Assembly (NCBI RefSeq): GCF_006970445.1
Contig: NZ_CP033877.1
Coordinates: 3,418,750 to 3,482,749, forward strand
From: Stenotrophomonas maltophilia
Lineage (GTDB): Bacteria; Pseudomonadota; Gammaproteobacteria; Xanthomonadales; Xanthomonadaceae
Length of the DNA: 64,000 nucleotides
Direction: 5' to 3'
Position numbers and translations under genes: made by a program. The notes under the pieces are model-generated. The model searched no databases, was not told where the DNA came from, and worked only from the letters and a program-made list of their open reading frames with translations. Of this stretch, positions 55,798 to 64,000 are shown in pieces (position 1 is the first letter of the stretch; each line of letters begins with the position of its first letter).

Positions 55798-56827
55798 CGG
55801 GAACCTCCGCGAACAGGTCCTGCGGCGGGTTCTTCGGCTTCAGGCCCATGTGCCGGTAGGCCTTGTGGGTGGCCATGCGGCCGCGCGCGGTGCGCACCAG
55901 GAAGCCCTGCTGGATCAGGTACGGCTCGACCACGTCTTCCAGTGTGCCGCGCTCTTCGGACAGCGCCGCGGCCAGCGATTCGATGCCGACCGGGCCACCA
56001 TCGAAGTAGTCGACCATGGTCTTGAGCAGCCGCCGGTCGAGCTCGTCGAAGCCTTCCGGATCTACCTTGAGCATTTTCATCGCGGCCTGTGCCACGGCCT
56101 CGTCGATGTGGCCGCCCGCCTTCACCTGCGCATAGTCGCGCACGCGGCGCAGCAGGCGGTTGGCGATACGCGGGGTGCCGCGCGCGCGGCGCGCGATCTC
56201 GCCGGCGCCATCGGCGGTGCAGTCGATGGCCAGGATGGCCGCCGAACGGCGGACGATGCGGGTGAGCTCTTCAACGCTGTAGAACTCCAGGCGCTGGACG
56301 ATGCCGAAGCGGTCGCGCAGCGGCGCGGTCAGCAGGCCGGCGCGGGTGGTGGCGCCGATCAGGGTGAACGGCGGCAGGTCGATCTTGATCGAACGGGCCG
56401 CGGGGCCCTCGCCGATCATGATGTCGATCTGGAAGTCTTCCATCGCCGGGTACAGCACTTCCTCGACCACCGGCGACAGGCGATGGATTTCGTCGATGAA
56501 CAGCACATCGTGCGGCTGCAGGTTGGTCAGCAGCGCGGCGAGGTCACCGGCCTTTTCGATCACCGGGCCGGAGGTCACCCGCAGCGCCACGCCCAGTTCG
56601 TTGGCGATGACGTGGCTGAGCGTGGTCTTGCCCAGGCCCGGCGGCCCGAAGATCAGCACGTGGTCGAGCGCGTCGCCACGGGCCTTGGCCGCTTCGATGT
56701 AGATCTCCAGCTGCTCGCGCACCGGGGCCTGGCCGAGATAGTCGGCCAGGCGCTTGGGGCGGATGCTGGCGTCGGCGGCGTCATCCTCGCGGGTGGCGCC
56801 GGCGCCGATGATGCGGTCGTCGGTCAT
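55787..56827 (-). CDS. ruvB: Holliday junction branch migration ATPase RuvB
   Basis: A 346-aa AAA+ ATPase with [20 protein letters not shown], Walker [21 protein letters not shown], Walker [21 protein letters not shown], sensor region [18 protein letters not shown] and the C-terminal winged helix. It drives branch migration with RuvA. The start at 56827 is set by homology (MTDDRIIG); the longer frame crosses repeat DNA. It is separated from ruvA by kup and palindrome E. Confidence 0.96.
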   Translation of the reverse strand: MTDDRIIGAGATREDDAADASIRPKRLADYLGQAPVREQLEIYIEAAKARGDALDHVLIFGPPGLGKTTLSHVIANELGVALRVTSGPVIEKAGDLAALLTNLQPHDVLFIDEIHRLSPVVEEVLYPAMEDFQIDIMIGEGPAARSIKIDLPPFTLIGATTRAGLLTAPLRDRFGIVQRLEFYSVEELTRIVRRSAAILAIDCTADGAGEIARRARGTPRIANRLLRRVRDYAQVKAGGHIDEAVAQAAMKMLKVDPEGFDELDRRLLKTMVDYFDGGPVGIESLAAALSEERGTLEDVVEPYLIQQGFLVRTARGRMATHKAYRHMGLKPKNPPQDLFAEVPDVG

Positions 56828-56927
56828 GTGCTGATTATGCGGCAAAAGCGCGGGTTTCGGCCGGGCTGCGCCCGGCACCCGCAGAGGCAACGTCAACGTC
56901 AACGTCAAATGCGAATCCACTGGGGAT

Positions 56928-57029
56928 GGCGGGGTGGGTCCGGTTGAGGGGGACGCCGTAAACCCATCCCTGGGGGCTTGGTCGCGGCATCCATGCCGCT
57001 CACACCCCCTCAACCGGACCCACCCCGCC
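56928..57029. repeat. Long perfect-armed palindrome, copy E
   Basis: The 25-nt arms 56928-56952 and 57005-57029 are exact reverse complements starting GGCGGGGTGGGTCCGGTTGA. The core is GACGCCGTAAACCCATCC and GCGGCATCCATGCCGC. It is preceded by GGCCGGGCTGCGCCCGGC and CAACGTCAACGTCAACGTCAA (56888-56908) and followed by TTCGACAGAT. It lies in the 370-bp gap kup-ruvB (56828-57197), which holds no gene. Confidence 0.85.
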
Positions 57030-57079
57030 TTCGACAGATCTGCGCAATCTGCCGGAATGGCATGGCCTGCTCTTGGTGG

Positions 57080-57123
57080 GTGTCGACCTTGGTCGACACG
57101 GTAGATCCACACCGTGCGTGGAT
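57080..57123. repeat. Palindrome pair (GTGTCGACC type and GTAG REP)
   Basis: GTGTCGACCTTGGTCGACAC (57080-57099) is followed by GTAGATCCACACCGTGCGTG (57101-57120) completing GGAT. It is the same pair and order as at 16770-16810. Confidence 0.75.
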
Positions 57124-57149
57124 GGCACTGGATGGAACGAACCGAACTC

Positions 57150-57190
57150 GGGGTCAGAGCCCTTTTCCCGCGGAAAAGGGATCCGACCCC
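57150..57190. repeat. 41-nt hairpin of the GGGGTCAGAGCC type, second copy
   Basis: The 19-nt arms (GGGGTCAGAGCCCTTTTCC and its complement with two mismatches) have a CGC loop. It ends 8 bp before the kup stop and could also terminate kup transcription. It matches 34067-34107 in length and layout. Confidence 0.78.
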
Positions 57191-57197
57191 GCGCGCG

Positions 57198-59117
57198 TCA
57201 GATCTCCACCTGCGCGCCCAGTTCCACGAGGCGGTTGCCCGGAATACGGAAGAAGCCCGTGGCCGGGGCGGCGTTGCGATGCATCAGCGCGAACAGCTTG
57301 TCGCGCCAGATCGGCATGCCGCGGTTGGCGGTGGCGACGATGGTCTCGCGGCTGGCGAAGAAGGTAGTGTCCATCGGGTCGAAATAGATGCCACCGTGGT
57401 CGCACGAGCGCATCAGCGCCAGTGGTACGTCCGGGGTCTCCATGAAGCCGAAGCGCACGTAGACGCGATAGAACTCGTCGCCCACCGATTCGATCTTCAG
57501 CCGCTGCCCTTCCATCGCATACGGAATCGGCAGGGTCTCCACGTGCAGGAACACGTTGCGCTCGTGCAGCACCTTGTTGTGCTTGAGGTTGTGCATCAGC
57601 GCATGCGGGGCCACGGTCGGGTCGGCGGTGAGGAATACCGCGGTGCCCGGCACGCGTACCGGCGGCGCCAGCATCAGCCCAGGCAGGAAGGTATCCAGGC
57701 GGATGCCGTCCTTGCGGATCTCATCGCGCAGCAGCTCGCGGCCACGGCGCCAGGTGCGCATCATGGTGAACAGGAAGATGCCCAGCACCACCGGGAACCA
57801 GGCGCCCTGCAGCAGCTTGGCGCCGTTGGCGATGACGAAGCCGAGGTCGATGATGAAGAACACCACGCACAGCGGCAGGATCCACTTGCGCGCCTTCGGC
57901 CACAGCGAGCGCGCCACCAGGGCCAACAGCAGGGTGTCGATCAGCATCGTCGCCGACACCGAGATGCCGTAGGCGACCGCCAGGTTGGACGAGCTGCGGA
58001 AGGCCAGCACCAGGCCGATCACCATCACCGCGATACCCCAGTTGATGCCCGGGATGTAGATCTGGCCAATGGTGTCGTGCGAGGTGTGCTTGATGCGCAT
58101 GCGCGGGATGTAGCCCAGCTGCATGGCCTGGCGCGAAACAGAGAACGCACCGGTGATGACCGATTGCGAGGCAATCACCGCCGCCATGGTGGCCAGGATG
58201 ATCATCGGGTATAGCGCCCACGACGGCACCGCCTCGAAGAACGGATTCTTCAGTGCCTCCGGGTGGTTGAGCACCAGCGCGCCCTGCCCCAGGTAGTTCA
58301 GCACCAGGCACGGCAGCACGAAGAAGTACCAGGCGTGGCGGATCGGCTTGGCACCGAAGTGACCCATGTCGGCGTACAGCGCCTCACCGCCGGTCACTGC
58401 CAGCACCACCGCGCCCAGGATGAAGATGCTGTGCCAGCCATGCTCCATGAAGAAGCGGATCGCCCACCACGGGTTGAACGCCTTCAGCACTTCCGGTGCA
58501 TCGACGATGTTGTAGATGCCGATCGCCGCCAGCGAGATGAACCAGATCGAGGTGATCGGCCCGAACAGCTTGCCGATCTTCGCGGTGCCGAAGCGCTGTA
58601 CCGCGAACACCGCCAGCAGTACCACCACGGTGATCGGTACGATGAAGGCGTGCAGTCCCGGCGCGGCAACCTCCAGGCCTTCCACCGCACCCAGCACCGA
58701 TATCGCCGGGGTGATCACGCCATCGCCGAAGAACAGCGAGGCACCGAAAATGCCGAGGATGCCGACCACGTAGGCCGAGCGCGACCCGTTGCGCAGCGTG
58801 CGCTGGGTCAGCGCCATCAGCGCCATGATGCCGCCTTCGCCATCGTTGTCAGCACGCATGATGATGGTCACGTACTTCAGGGTGACCACGATGTTCAGCG
58901 CCCAGAACGCCAGCGACAGCACGCCCAGCACGGTGTCGTGGTCGCTGTTGAGCCCATAGTGCGGCGAGAACGCCTCTTTCAGGGTGTACAGCGGGCTGGT
59001 ACCGATATCGCCGAACACCACGCCGATCGCACCGATGATCAGCGCCAGGCCTCCGGCTGGAGGGGCGTGACCATGGCCGCCGGGAGCGGCTGCGTGCGGG
59101 GTTTGACTACTGGACAT
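57198..59117 (-). CDS. kup: Low-affinity potassium transporter Kup
   Basis: A 639-aa KUP/HAK/KT-type K+/H+ symporter with about 12 membrane segments. The conserved N-terminal motif is [19 protein letters not shown] (about 33-51), with [13 protein letters not shown] and [14 protein letters not shown] further on. A soluble C-terminal domain ([20 protein letters not shown]) follows. It sits between ruvA (49 nt upstream) and ruvB, on the same strand, and so interrupts the usual ruvAB pair. Confidence 0.95.
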   Translation of the reverse strand: MSSSQTPHAAAPGGHGHAPPAGGLALIIGAIGVVFGDIGTSPLYTLKEAFSPHYGLNSDHDTVLGVLSLAFWALNIVVTLKYVTIIMRADNDGEGGIMALMALTQRTLRNGSRSAYVVGILGIFGASLFFGDGVITPAISVLGAVEGLEVAAPGLHAFIVPITVVVLLAVFAVQRFGTAKIGKLFGPITSIWFISLAAIGIYNIVDAPEVLKAFNPWWAIRFFMEHGWHSIFILGAVVLAVTGGEALYADMGHFGAKPIRHAWYFFVLPCLVLNYLGQGALVLNHPEALKNPFFEAVPSWALYPMIILATMAAVIASQSVITGAFSVSRQAMQLGYIPRMRIKHTSHDTIGQIYIPGINWGIAVMVIGLVLAFRSSSNLAVAYGISVSATMLIDTLLLALVARSLWPKARKWILPLCVVFFIIDLGFVIANGAKLLQGAWFPVVLGIFLFTMMRTWRRGRELLRDEIRKDGIRLDTFLPGLMLAPPVRVPGTAVFLTADPTVAPHALMHNLKHNKVLHERNVFLHVETLPIPYAMEGQRLKIESVGDEFYRVYVRFGFMETPDVPLALMRSCDHGGIYFDPMDTTFFASRETIVATANRGMPIWRDKLFALMHRNAAPATGFFRIPGNRLVELGAQVEI

Positions 59118-59166
59118 GGGACTCCTGGCGAAGCTCAGGCGATTCGTTGGGGGAAAGGGACGCGGC

Positions 59167-59760
59167 TCAGCGCAGCGCCGACTGCAGCGCCTTGCGGATC
59201 ACGGTGGCTACTTCGTCGCCTTCATTGAAGGCTTCGCGGGCCATGCGCGCGGCTTCGGCCGGCTTGTAGCCCAGCTGCTGCAGGGCCACGGTGGCATCGG
59301 ACAGCGGATCGGCCGGGGCCGGGCCACTGCCGGTGGGCAGCGCGCCGCCGGCACCGAACTGGGCGGCGCGGTCACGCAGCTCCAGCACCATGCGCTCGGC
59401 GGTCTTCTTGCCAATGCCCGGAATGCGGGTCAGCGCGGTGATGTCACCAGCCTGGACCATGCGCGCGAACTCCTCGACGGTGACGCCGGACAGCACGGCC
59501 AGCGCGATCTTCGCGCCGATGCCACTGACCTTCTGCACGTCGCGGAACAGGCGTCGCTCACCCTCGCGCAGGAAGCCGTACAGCGAAACGCTGTCTTCCT
59601 TCTGCGAGTAATGGGTATACAGGGTGACCTCGCGGCCGAGCTCGGGCAGGTCATAGAAGGTGCTCATCGGCGCCTCCAGTTCGTAGCCCACTCCGTTCAC
59701 GTCCACCACCAGCCACGGCGGCGCCTTGTAGGCGACGATGCCGCGCAGTCGACCGATCAT
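59167..59760 (-). CDS. ruvA: Holliday junction branch migration protein RuvA
   Basis: A 197-aa protein with an OB-fold N-terminal domain ([20 protein letters not shown]), two helix-hairpin-helix motifs ([14 protein letters not shown] and [18 protein letters not shown]) and a C-terminal RuvB-contacting domain ([20 protein letters not shown]). It binds the four-way junction as tetramers. It follows ruvC by 13 nt. Confidence 0.96.
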   Translation of the reverse strand: MIGRLRGIVAYKAPPWLVVDVNGVGYELEAPMSTFYDLPELGREVTLYTHYSQKEDSVSLYGFLREGERRLFRDVQKVSGIGAKIALAVLSGVTVEEFARMVQAGDITALTRIPGIGKKTAERMVLELRDRAAQFGAGGALPTGSGPAPADPLSDATVALQQLGYKPAEAARMAREAFNEGDEVATVIRKALQSALR

Positions 59761-59773
59761 TGCGTGCAGCTCC

Positions 59774-60295
59774 TCATTTGCGGCCCCACGCCTGGCGGGC
59801 GCTGAGCCCCAGGCGGTTGGCCGTTGCCCTTACGTGGGCATGGGTGATCGCCACCGCCAACGCGTCGGCCGCGTCGGCCTGCAGCTTGGTTTTCAGGTTG
59901 AGCATGAGCCCGACCATGTGTTGAACCTGTTGCTTTTCGGCGCCACCACGGCCGACCACGGCCAGCTTGATCTCGCTGGCGGCGTATTCGTGCACCGGCA
60001 GGTCGCGCAGCACCACGGCCGAGATCGCCGCGCCCCGGGCCTGGCCCAGCTTCAGTGCCGAATCGGGATTGCGGGCCATGAACACCTTTTCGATGGCCAC
60101 TTCGTGCGGCTCGTACTCGCGGCACAGGTCAGCCAGGCCCAGCACCAGCAGCTTCATGCGCTGCGGGAAGTCGTCGGCACCCAGCAGCACCAGCGGCTGG
60201 TGGTGCACGTGGCTGACGCGGCCGGTGGCGTCGACATCGATGATGCCGACCCCGGTCCGCTGCGAACCGGGGTCGATGCCGAGGATGCGGGTCAT
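59774..60295 (-). CDS. ruvC: Crossover junction endodeoxyribonuclease RuvC
   Basis: A 173-aa resolvase with the RNase H-like fold and acidic catalytic residues: D8 in [20 protein letters not shown], the Glu in [20 protein letters not shown] and the C-terminal acidic pair in [16 protein letters not shown]. It cuts Holliday junctions with RuvAB. It is first of the ruvC-ruvA pair, 105 bp after the yebC-family gene. Confidence 0.96.
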   Translation of the reverse strand: MTRILGIDPGSQRTGVGIIDVDATGRVSHVHHQPLVLLGADDFPQRMKLLVLGLADLCREYEPHEVAIEKVFMARNPDSALKLGQARGAAISAVVLRDLPVHEYAASEIKLAVVGRGGAEKQQVQHMVGLMLNLKTKLQADAADALAVAITHAHVRATANRLGLSARQAWGRK

Positions 60296-60400
60296 GCTGC
60301 GCTCCTGGCGGGGCGGAACGGGATGCGCTGGCAGGCGTATGGGCTCATGACTGTCCGCGGTGACCGTTCAACGGCCCGCGCCCAGGCCGTCGAAGACGGC

Positions 60401-61132
60401 TCAGGCGTAGGCGTCGGCGCCGAGTTCGGCGTTGGAATACACGTCCTGCACGTCGTCCAGGTCTTCGAGCATGTCCAGCAGCTTCTTGACCTGCAGGGCG
60501 ACGTCGCCCTCGACCTTGATGTCGTTGTCCGCGCGGAAGGTGATCTCGGCGTGATCGGCGACATGGCCGGCGGCGGTCATTGCGTCCTTGACCGCGTTGA
60601 ACGCGTCAGGGCTGGTGACCACGTCGATCGCGCCGTCTTCCGGGTAGACCACGATGTCGTCGGCGCCGGCCTCGATGGCGACCTCGGTGATCGCTTCTTC
60701 ATCGGCACCGGCGGCGAAATGCAGCACGCCCAGGCGCTTGAACATGAAGGCGACCGAGCCTTCGGTGCCCATGTTGCCGCCGCACTTGCTGAACGCGTGG
60801 CGCACATCGGCCACGGTACGCACGCGGTTGTCGGTCAGGCAGTCGACGATCACGGCCACGCCACCGGGCGCGTAGCCCTCATAGCGGATTTCCTCGTAAT
60901 CGACGCCTTCCAGTTCACCGGTAGCCTTCTTGATGGCGCGCTCGATCACGTCCTTGGACATGTTCACGGCCAGGCCCTTGTCCATGGCCACGCGCAGGCG
61001 CGGGTTGTTGTTGGGGTCGCCTCCACCGCCGCGCGCGGCAACGCCGATCTCGCGGATGATCTTGGTGAAAATCTTGCCGCGCTTCGCGTCGGACGCGTTC
61101 TTGCGGGCTTCGATGGAGGGGCCTCTACCCAT
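60401..61132 (-). CDS. YebC/PmpR family DNA-binding regulator
   Basis: A 243-aa protein with the family N-terminus ([40 protein letters not shown]) and [20 protein letters not shown]. The C-terminal domain includes [20 protein letters not shown] and [20 protein letters not shown]. Members are described as regulators or, more recently, as ribosome-associated factors for difficult peptides. Its place before ruvC is conserved in many Proteobacteria. Confidence 0.93.
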   Translation of the reverse strand: MGRGPSIEARKNASDAKRGKIFTKIIREIGVAARGGGGDPNNNPRLRVAMDKGLAVNMSKDVIERAIKKATGELEGVDYEEIRYEGYAPGGVAVIVDCLTDNRVRTVADVRHAFSKCGGNMGTEGSVAFMFKRLGVLHFAAGADEEAITEVAIEAGADDIVVYPEDGAIDVVTSPDAFNAVKDAMTAAGHVADHAEITFRADNDIKVEGDVALQVKKLLDMLEDLDDVQDVYSNAELGADAYA

Positions 61133-61241
61133 GGGTGCTACCGTCTGGCTGCTTCAGGATCAAGGCGCGGATTCTACCTGATCGGGGGCGGCAACCGTGT
61201 CTAGGGCGGCGGGATGCCGCAGGGCATGGCCGGCGAAGAGC

Positions 61242-61263
61242 GTGCGAACCAACGATTCGCACC
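61242..61263. repeat. REP-like dyad (GTGCGAAC type)
   Basis: GTGCGAA-ccaacgA-TTCGCAC matches the dyad at 48342-48360. The GTAG head is not intact (CCCACC instead of CCTACC). It sits between the yebC-family gene and the hydrolase gene. Confidence 0.6.
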
Positions 61264-61293
61264 CACCAGGGCGGGCCGGCCACACGCACCAAC

Positions 61294-61926
61294 CTATGCG
61301 GCGGCGGCGTCGCGGGTATGGTCGAACTGGCCGTGGCGCAGGAAATGGGCCGTCTGCCGCGCGGCATCGGGCGACACCACCAGGCCGCTGTGGCTGGTGC
61401 GGACCACGCAATGGTCGGCCAGGCCCGGCAGGCGGGTCTCAGCCAGTGCCACGGTGCCGTCGGAGGCATCGTCGATCGCCCCCAGCAGGCTGCCCAGCCC
61501 GTGCGGCACCGAACCGGCGATCAGCCCGACTTCGGCATTGCCCTGCCAGTCCGGCAGGCCATCAAGCAACAGTTCGCTGCTGCGGCCCAGCGCCAGGCCC
61601 CAGCCGTGCTCGGACAACGAACGCGCGGTGCCGCTGCCGCGCAGCGGCGAGCCCAGGCAGACCACGCGTTGCACCGGCAGCTGCGGATTGCGGCGCAGCG
61701 CTTCCAGCGCCAGCAGTCCGCCCAGGCTGTGGCCGACCAGCGACAGCGGTCCGGCATCGGCCAGACGCTCCAACAGCTGCGGCACGGCCACGTCGGGGCC
61801 ACCGAACACTGAGGAATAGCCGAACGCGTGCACCTGGAAACCACGCGCGCGCAGGCGCCAGGCCAGTGGCCCGACCCAGGCACGGGCATTCCAGATGCCA
61901 TGCAGCAGCAATACGGGGGGAGTCAT
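61294..61926 (-). CDS. Small alpha/beta hydrolase
   Basis: A 210-aa cytoplasmic alpha/beta hydrolase with PVLLLHGIWNARAWVGPLAW, the nucleophile elbow LVGHSLGGLLALEAL (S67), LGSPLRGSG and a late His (TSHSGLVVSPDAARQTAHFL). The fold is close to predicted PGAP1/lipase-type hydrolases. The substrate is unknown. It lies on the same strand as the GNAT gene (75 bp upstream). Confidence 0.85.
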   Translation of the reverse strand: MTPPVLLLHGIWNARAWVGPLAWRLRARGFQVHAFGYSSVFGGPDVAVPQLLERLADAGPLSLVGHSLGGLLALEALRRNPQLPVQRVVCLGSPLRGSGTARSLSEHGWGLALGRSSELLLDGLPDWQGNAEVGLIAGSVPHGLGSLLGAIDDASDGTVALAETRLPGLADHCVVRTSHSGLVVSPDAARQTAHFLRHGQFDHTRDAAAA

Positions 61927-62001
61927 GCAAACAGCCTGGCGATCAGCGGGGCAGGAACGTGAGGTGATTGAACACGCGCGCGCAGCAAGCGGCGGTGAAC
62001 G

Positions 62002-62523
62002 TCAGGCCGCGCGCGGTGCGCGGCGCAGAATGAATTCGAGGTCCTGGGTGTCACCGACCGGGAACAGGTACTCGCCGGCCTTCTCGAAACCGTAGCGGGC
62101 ATAGAAGCGTTGCGCGCCGAAGTTCTCCGACCACACACCCAGCCACAGCGTGCGCGGACCTTCGTGCTCCAGCCAGGCCAGCGCGGTTTCCAGCAGGCGG
62201 CTGCCCCAGCCGCAGCTCTGCTGCGTCTTGATCAGGTACAGGCGCTTGAGTTCGCCGTCACCGGGTTTCACATCCGGGTGCGGCAGACCGCAGGGGCCGG
62301 CGGCGGCATGGCCGACCGCCTCCCCATCCAGTTCCAGCAGCCACACCGCGTAATCGGGGTGGGCCAGGATCACGCGCTGGCGCTCGACCGTGTAGGCCTC
62401 CTCGAGGAAGGCCTGCAGGTCCTGCGGCGGATACAGATGGCCGAAGGTTTCGGTGAACGTACGGGCGGCCAGCGCCGACAGGGTCGGCGCGTCTTCCACG
62501 GTGGCGCGGCGGATCGAATACAT
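62002..62523 (-). CDS. GNAT family N-acetyltransferase (paralogue of 39640-40152)
   Basis: A 173-aa GNAT domain: MYSIRRATVEDAPTLSALAA, HLYPPQDLQAFLEEAYTVER, KRLYLIKTQQSCGWGSRLLE and GVWSENFGAQRFYARYGFEK. The start at 62523 is the family start; upstream in-frame residues are Lys/Arg-rich and are the shadow of the acidic protein gene. It shares the full-length pattern with the GNAT after copB. The substrate is unknown. Confidence 0.85.
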   Translation of the reverse strand: MYSIRRATVEDAPTLSALAARTFTETFGHLYPPQDLQAFLEEAYTVERQRVILAHPDYAVWLLELDGEAVGHAAAGPCGLPHPDVKPGDGELKRLYLIKTQQSCGWGSRLLETALAWLEHEGPRTLWLGVWSENFGAQRFYARYGFEKAGEYLFPVGDTQDLEFILRRAPRAA

Positions 62524-62554
62524 GCAGGAAGTTGACGTCAGGGCGAAGCGCGGG

Positions 62555-62884
62555 TCAAGCCTTTTCAGACGATTCCGCTTCTTCTTCCTCGTCCCCTTCC
62601 TCGTATTCTTCTTCGTCCTCGTCCTCTTCTTCCTCGCCTTCCTCGCCTTCCTCGTCCTCGTCGTACTCTTCCTCTTCGTCGTCCTCGTAATCCTCGACGC
62701 CGAAGTCTTCACCGTCCCAACGGCCTTCGCCGTCAGCGACGAAGGTCAGGGCCATCGCCGCCGGGTTGGTACCGACGCGGACCAGCCAACCACCGAACAC
62801 GCGTGCACGCTCGGTGACCAGGTTGGCCTCGGAGCCTTCATTGCCCAGCTTTTCCCACTCCAGCGAAAACGCAAACTCGGTCAT
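62555..62884 (-). CDS. Small protein with an extreme acidic tail
   Basis: A 109-aa protein with an ordered N-terminal part (MTEFAFSLEWEKLGNEGSEA, VFGGWLVRVGTNPAAMALTF, DGEGRWDGEDFG) and about 40 residues of almost pure Asp/Glu. It lies 16 nt after aspS and is probably co-transcribed. The tail is coded by GAA/GAG/GAT/GAC repeats that form a long purine-rich tract. I do not recognise a function; acidic tails often act as DNA mimics or solubility tails. Confidence 0.75.
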   Translation of the reverse strand: MTEFAFSLEWEKLGNEGSEANLVTERARVFGGWLVRVGTNPAAMALTFVADGEGRWDGEDFGVEDYEDDEEEEYDEDEEGEEGEEEEDEDEEEYEEGDEEEEAESSEKA

Positions 62885-62900
62885 TGCCTGGATCTCCTGA

Positions 62901-64000
62901 TCAGTTGGTCTTGGGGCGAACCTGGATGTGCACTTCGGCCAGCTGCGCGTCGACGATCGGCGACGGCGCGTCGGTCATCAGATCCTGTGCACCGGTGGTC
63001 TTCGGGAACGGGATGACGTCGCGGATCGACTCGGTGCCGGCCATCAGCGCGGCGATGCGGTCGATGCCGAAGGCAATGCCACCGTGCGGCGGCGCGCCGT
63101 AGTTCAGCGCGTCGAGCAGGAAGCCGAACTTGGCGCGGGCTTCTTCGGCACCGATGCCGAGCAGCTCGAACACTGCGCTCTGCATGTCCGGACGGTGGAT
63201 ACGGATCGAACCACCGCCGATTTCATTGCCGTTGAGCACCATGTCGTAGCCGCGCGAGACGGCGGTACGGGCATTGGCGCGCAGGTCGGCGATGTCGTCC
63301 ACGGCCGGTGCGGTGAAGGGGTGATGCAGGGCGACGTAGCGCTGTTCTTCCTCGTCCCACTCGAACATCGGGAAGTCGGTGACCCACAGCGGCGCCCAGC
63401 CGTCGGCGACCAGGCCGAAGTCCTTGCCGGCCTTCAGGCGCAGCGCGCCCATGAAGTCGGAGACCTTGTTGTAGCCACCGGCGCCGAAGAACACGATGTC
63501 GCCGTTGCCGGCGCCGACGTGGGCCACCAGCGCAGCGAAGGATTCCTCGCTGAAGAACTTCTGGATCGGCGAGCTGACTTCGCCGTTGTCGGCAATCTTG
63601 ATGTAGGCCAGGCCCTTGGCACCGTACTTGGCGGCATGCGCGGCGTACTCGTCGATCTGCTTGCGGCTCAGCGACGCTCCGCCCGGGATGCGCAGCGCGG
63701 CGACGCGGCCTTCGGCATCATTGGCCGGACCGGTGAACACCGGGAACTCGCTGTCCTTGACCAGCTCAGCCACGTCGACCAGCTCCAGCGCAATGCGCAG
63801 GTCCGGCTTGTCCGAACCGTAGCGACGCATCGCCTCGGCCCAGGTCATGCGCGGGAAGCTGGCATCCAGCTGCACGTCCACCACTTCCTTGAAGATGGCG
63901 CGGATCATGTCTTCGACGAAGTCCTGCACGTCGCGCTCGCGGACGAAGGCGAATTCCATGTCCAGCTGGGTGAATTCCAGCTGGCGGTCGGCACGCAGGG
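62901..64000 (-). CDS. aspS: Aspartate-tRNA ligase (C-terminal part, cut by window edge)
   Basis: About 366 residues of AspRS are in the window; the 5' part lies beyond 64000. It shows the class II motifs ([45 protein letters not shown] for motif 3) and the bacterial GAD insert ([40 protein letters not shown]). The C-terminus is [20 protein letters not shown]. It charges tRNA-Asp in the cytoplasm. Whether it is the discriminating or non-discriminating type cannot be judged from this part. Confidence 0.96.
   Translation of the reverse strand, partial: LRADRQLEFTQLDMEFAFVRERDVQDFVEDMIRAIFKEVVDVQLDASFPRMTWAEAMRRYGSDKPDLRIALELVDVAELVKDSEFPVFTGPANDAEGRVAALRIPGGASLSRKQIDEYAAHAAKYGAKGLAYIKIADNGEVSSPIQKFFSEESFAALVAHVGAGNGDIVFFGAGGYNKVSDFMGALRLKAGKDFGLVADGWAPLWVTDFPMFEWDEEEQRYVALHHPFTAPAVDDIADLRANARTAVSRGYDMVLNGNEIGGGSIRIHRPDMQSAVFELLGIGAEEARAKFGFLLDALNYGAPPHGGIAFGIDRIAALMAGTESIRDVIPFPKTTGAQDLMTDAPSPIVDAQLAEVHIQVRPKTN

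Noticed and set aside
62524..62712. A Lys/Arg-rich N-terminal extension of the GNAT protein
   Set aside because: It is the out-of-frame reading of the purine tract of the acidic-tail gene; the GNAT family starts at MYSIRRAT.

Overview
The window is about 64 kb of GC-rich chromosome from a gammaproteobacterium of the Xanthomonadaceae, most likely the Stenotrophomonas maltophilia group. Three things point there. Palindromic REPs with a GTAG head, of the type described as SMAG elements in S. maltophilia, sit in many intergenic gaps. The copper locus has the xanthomonad copL-copA-copB order. The long type IV pilus chemosensory operon is accompanied by gshB and a tonB-like gene. Almost all of the window is core genome: about 57 protein genes, two of them cut by the window ends, and one tRNA. 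No frameshifted gene or insertion sequence was seen.

Layout. 1-2429: nudE (partial), divergent bioA-rsmE. 2532-14533 (minus): the chemosensory operon pilG-pilH-pilI-pilJ-chpA-chpB-like-chpC, which controls twitching motility. 14774-16605 (plus): gshB and a tonB-like gene, divergent from pilG. 17122-28389 (minus): tsaB, a YoaA-type helicase, a TPR lipoprotein overlapping mrcB (PBP1b), an orphan glycosyltransferase, a TPR membrane protein and relA. 28520-36156: a small secreted protein, hrpA, dps and recQ. 36251-39558: copLAB copper resistance. 39640-43859: a GNAT enzyme, a zinc-ribbon protein, a CPBP membrane protease, a receiver-only regulator and two related esterases.

43909-46825 is the only clearly phage-derived part. 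It is a compact element with a CI-like gene facing a Cro-like gene across a promoter-operator region. The Cro-like gene leads into a possible antiterminator, a small holin, an SAR-type endolysin and nested Rz/Rz1 spanins. No integrase, replication, head or tail gene is present. It lies next to tRNA-Lys(UUU) at 47136-47211. This is the most interesting item in the window: either a prophage remnant or a retained host-cell lysis/secretion cassette under its own switch.

47377-64000 returns to core genes, nearly all on the minus strand: a secreted HExxH protein, queC-queE (queuosine), the Tol-Pal envelope system (ybgC-tolQ-tolR-tolA-tolB-pal-cpoB), the ruvC-ruvA-[kup]-ruvB Holliday-junction genes, a yebC-family gene, a small hydrolase, a second GNAT gene, an acidic-tailed protein and the 3' part of aspS.

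The intergenic space is rich in palindromes: GTAG REPs, five copies of an imperfect palindrome of about 96-176 bp, and 41-nt hairpins beginning GGGGTCAGAGCC. Every junction between convergent genes in the window holds a dyad, which suggests they act as two-way transcription stops.
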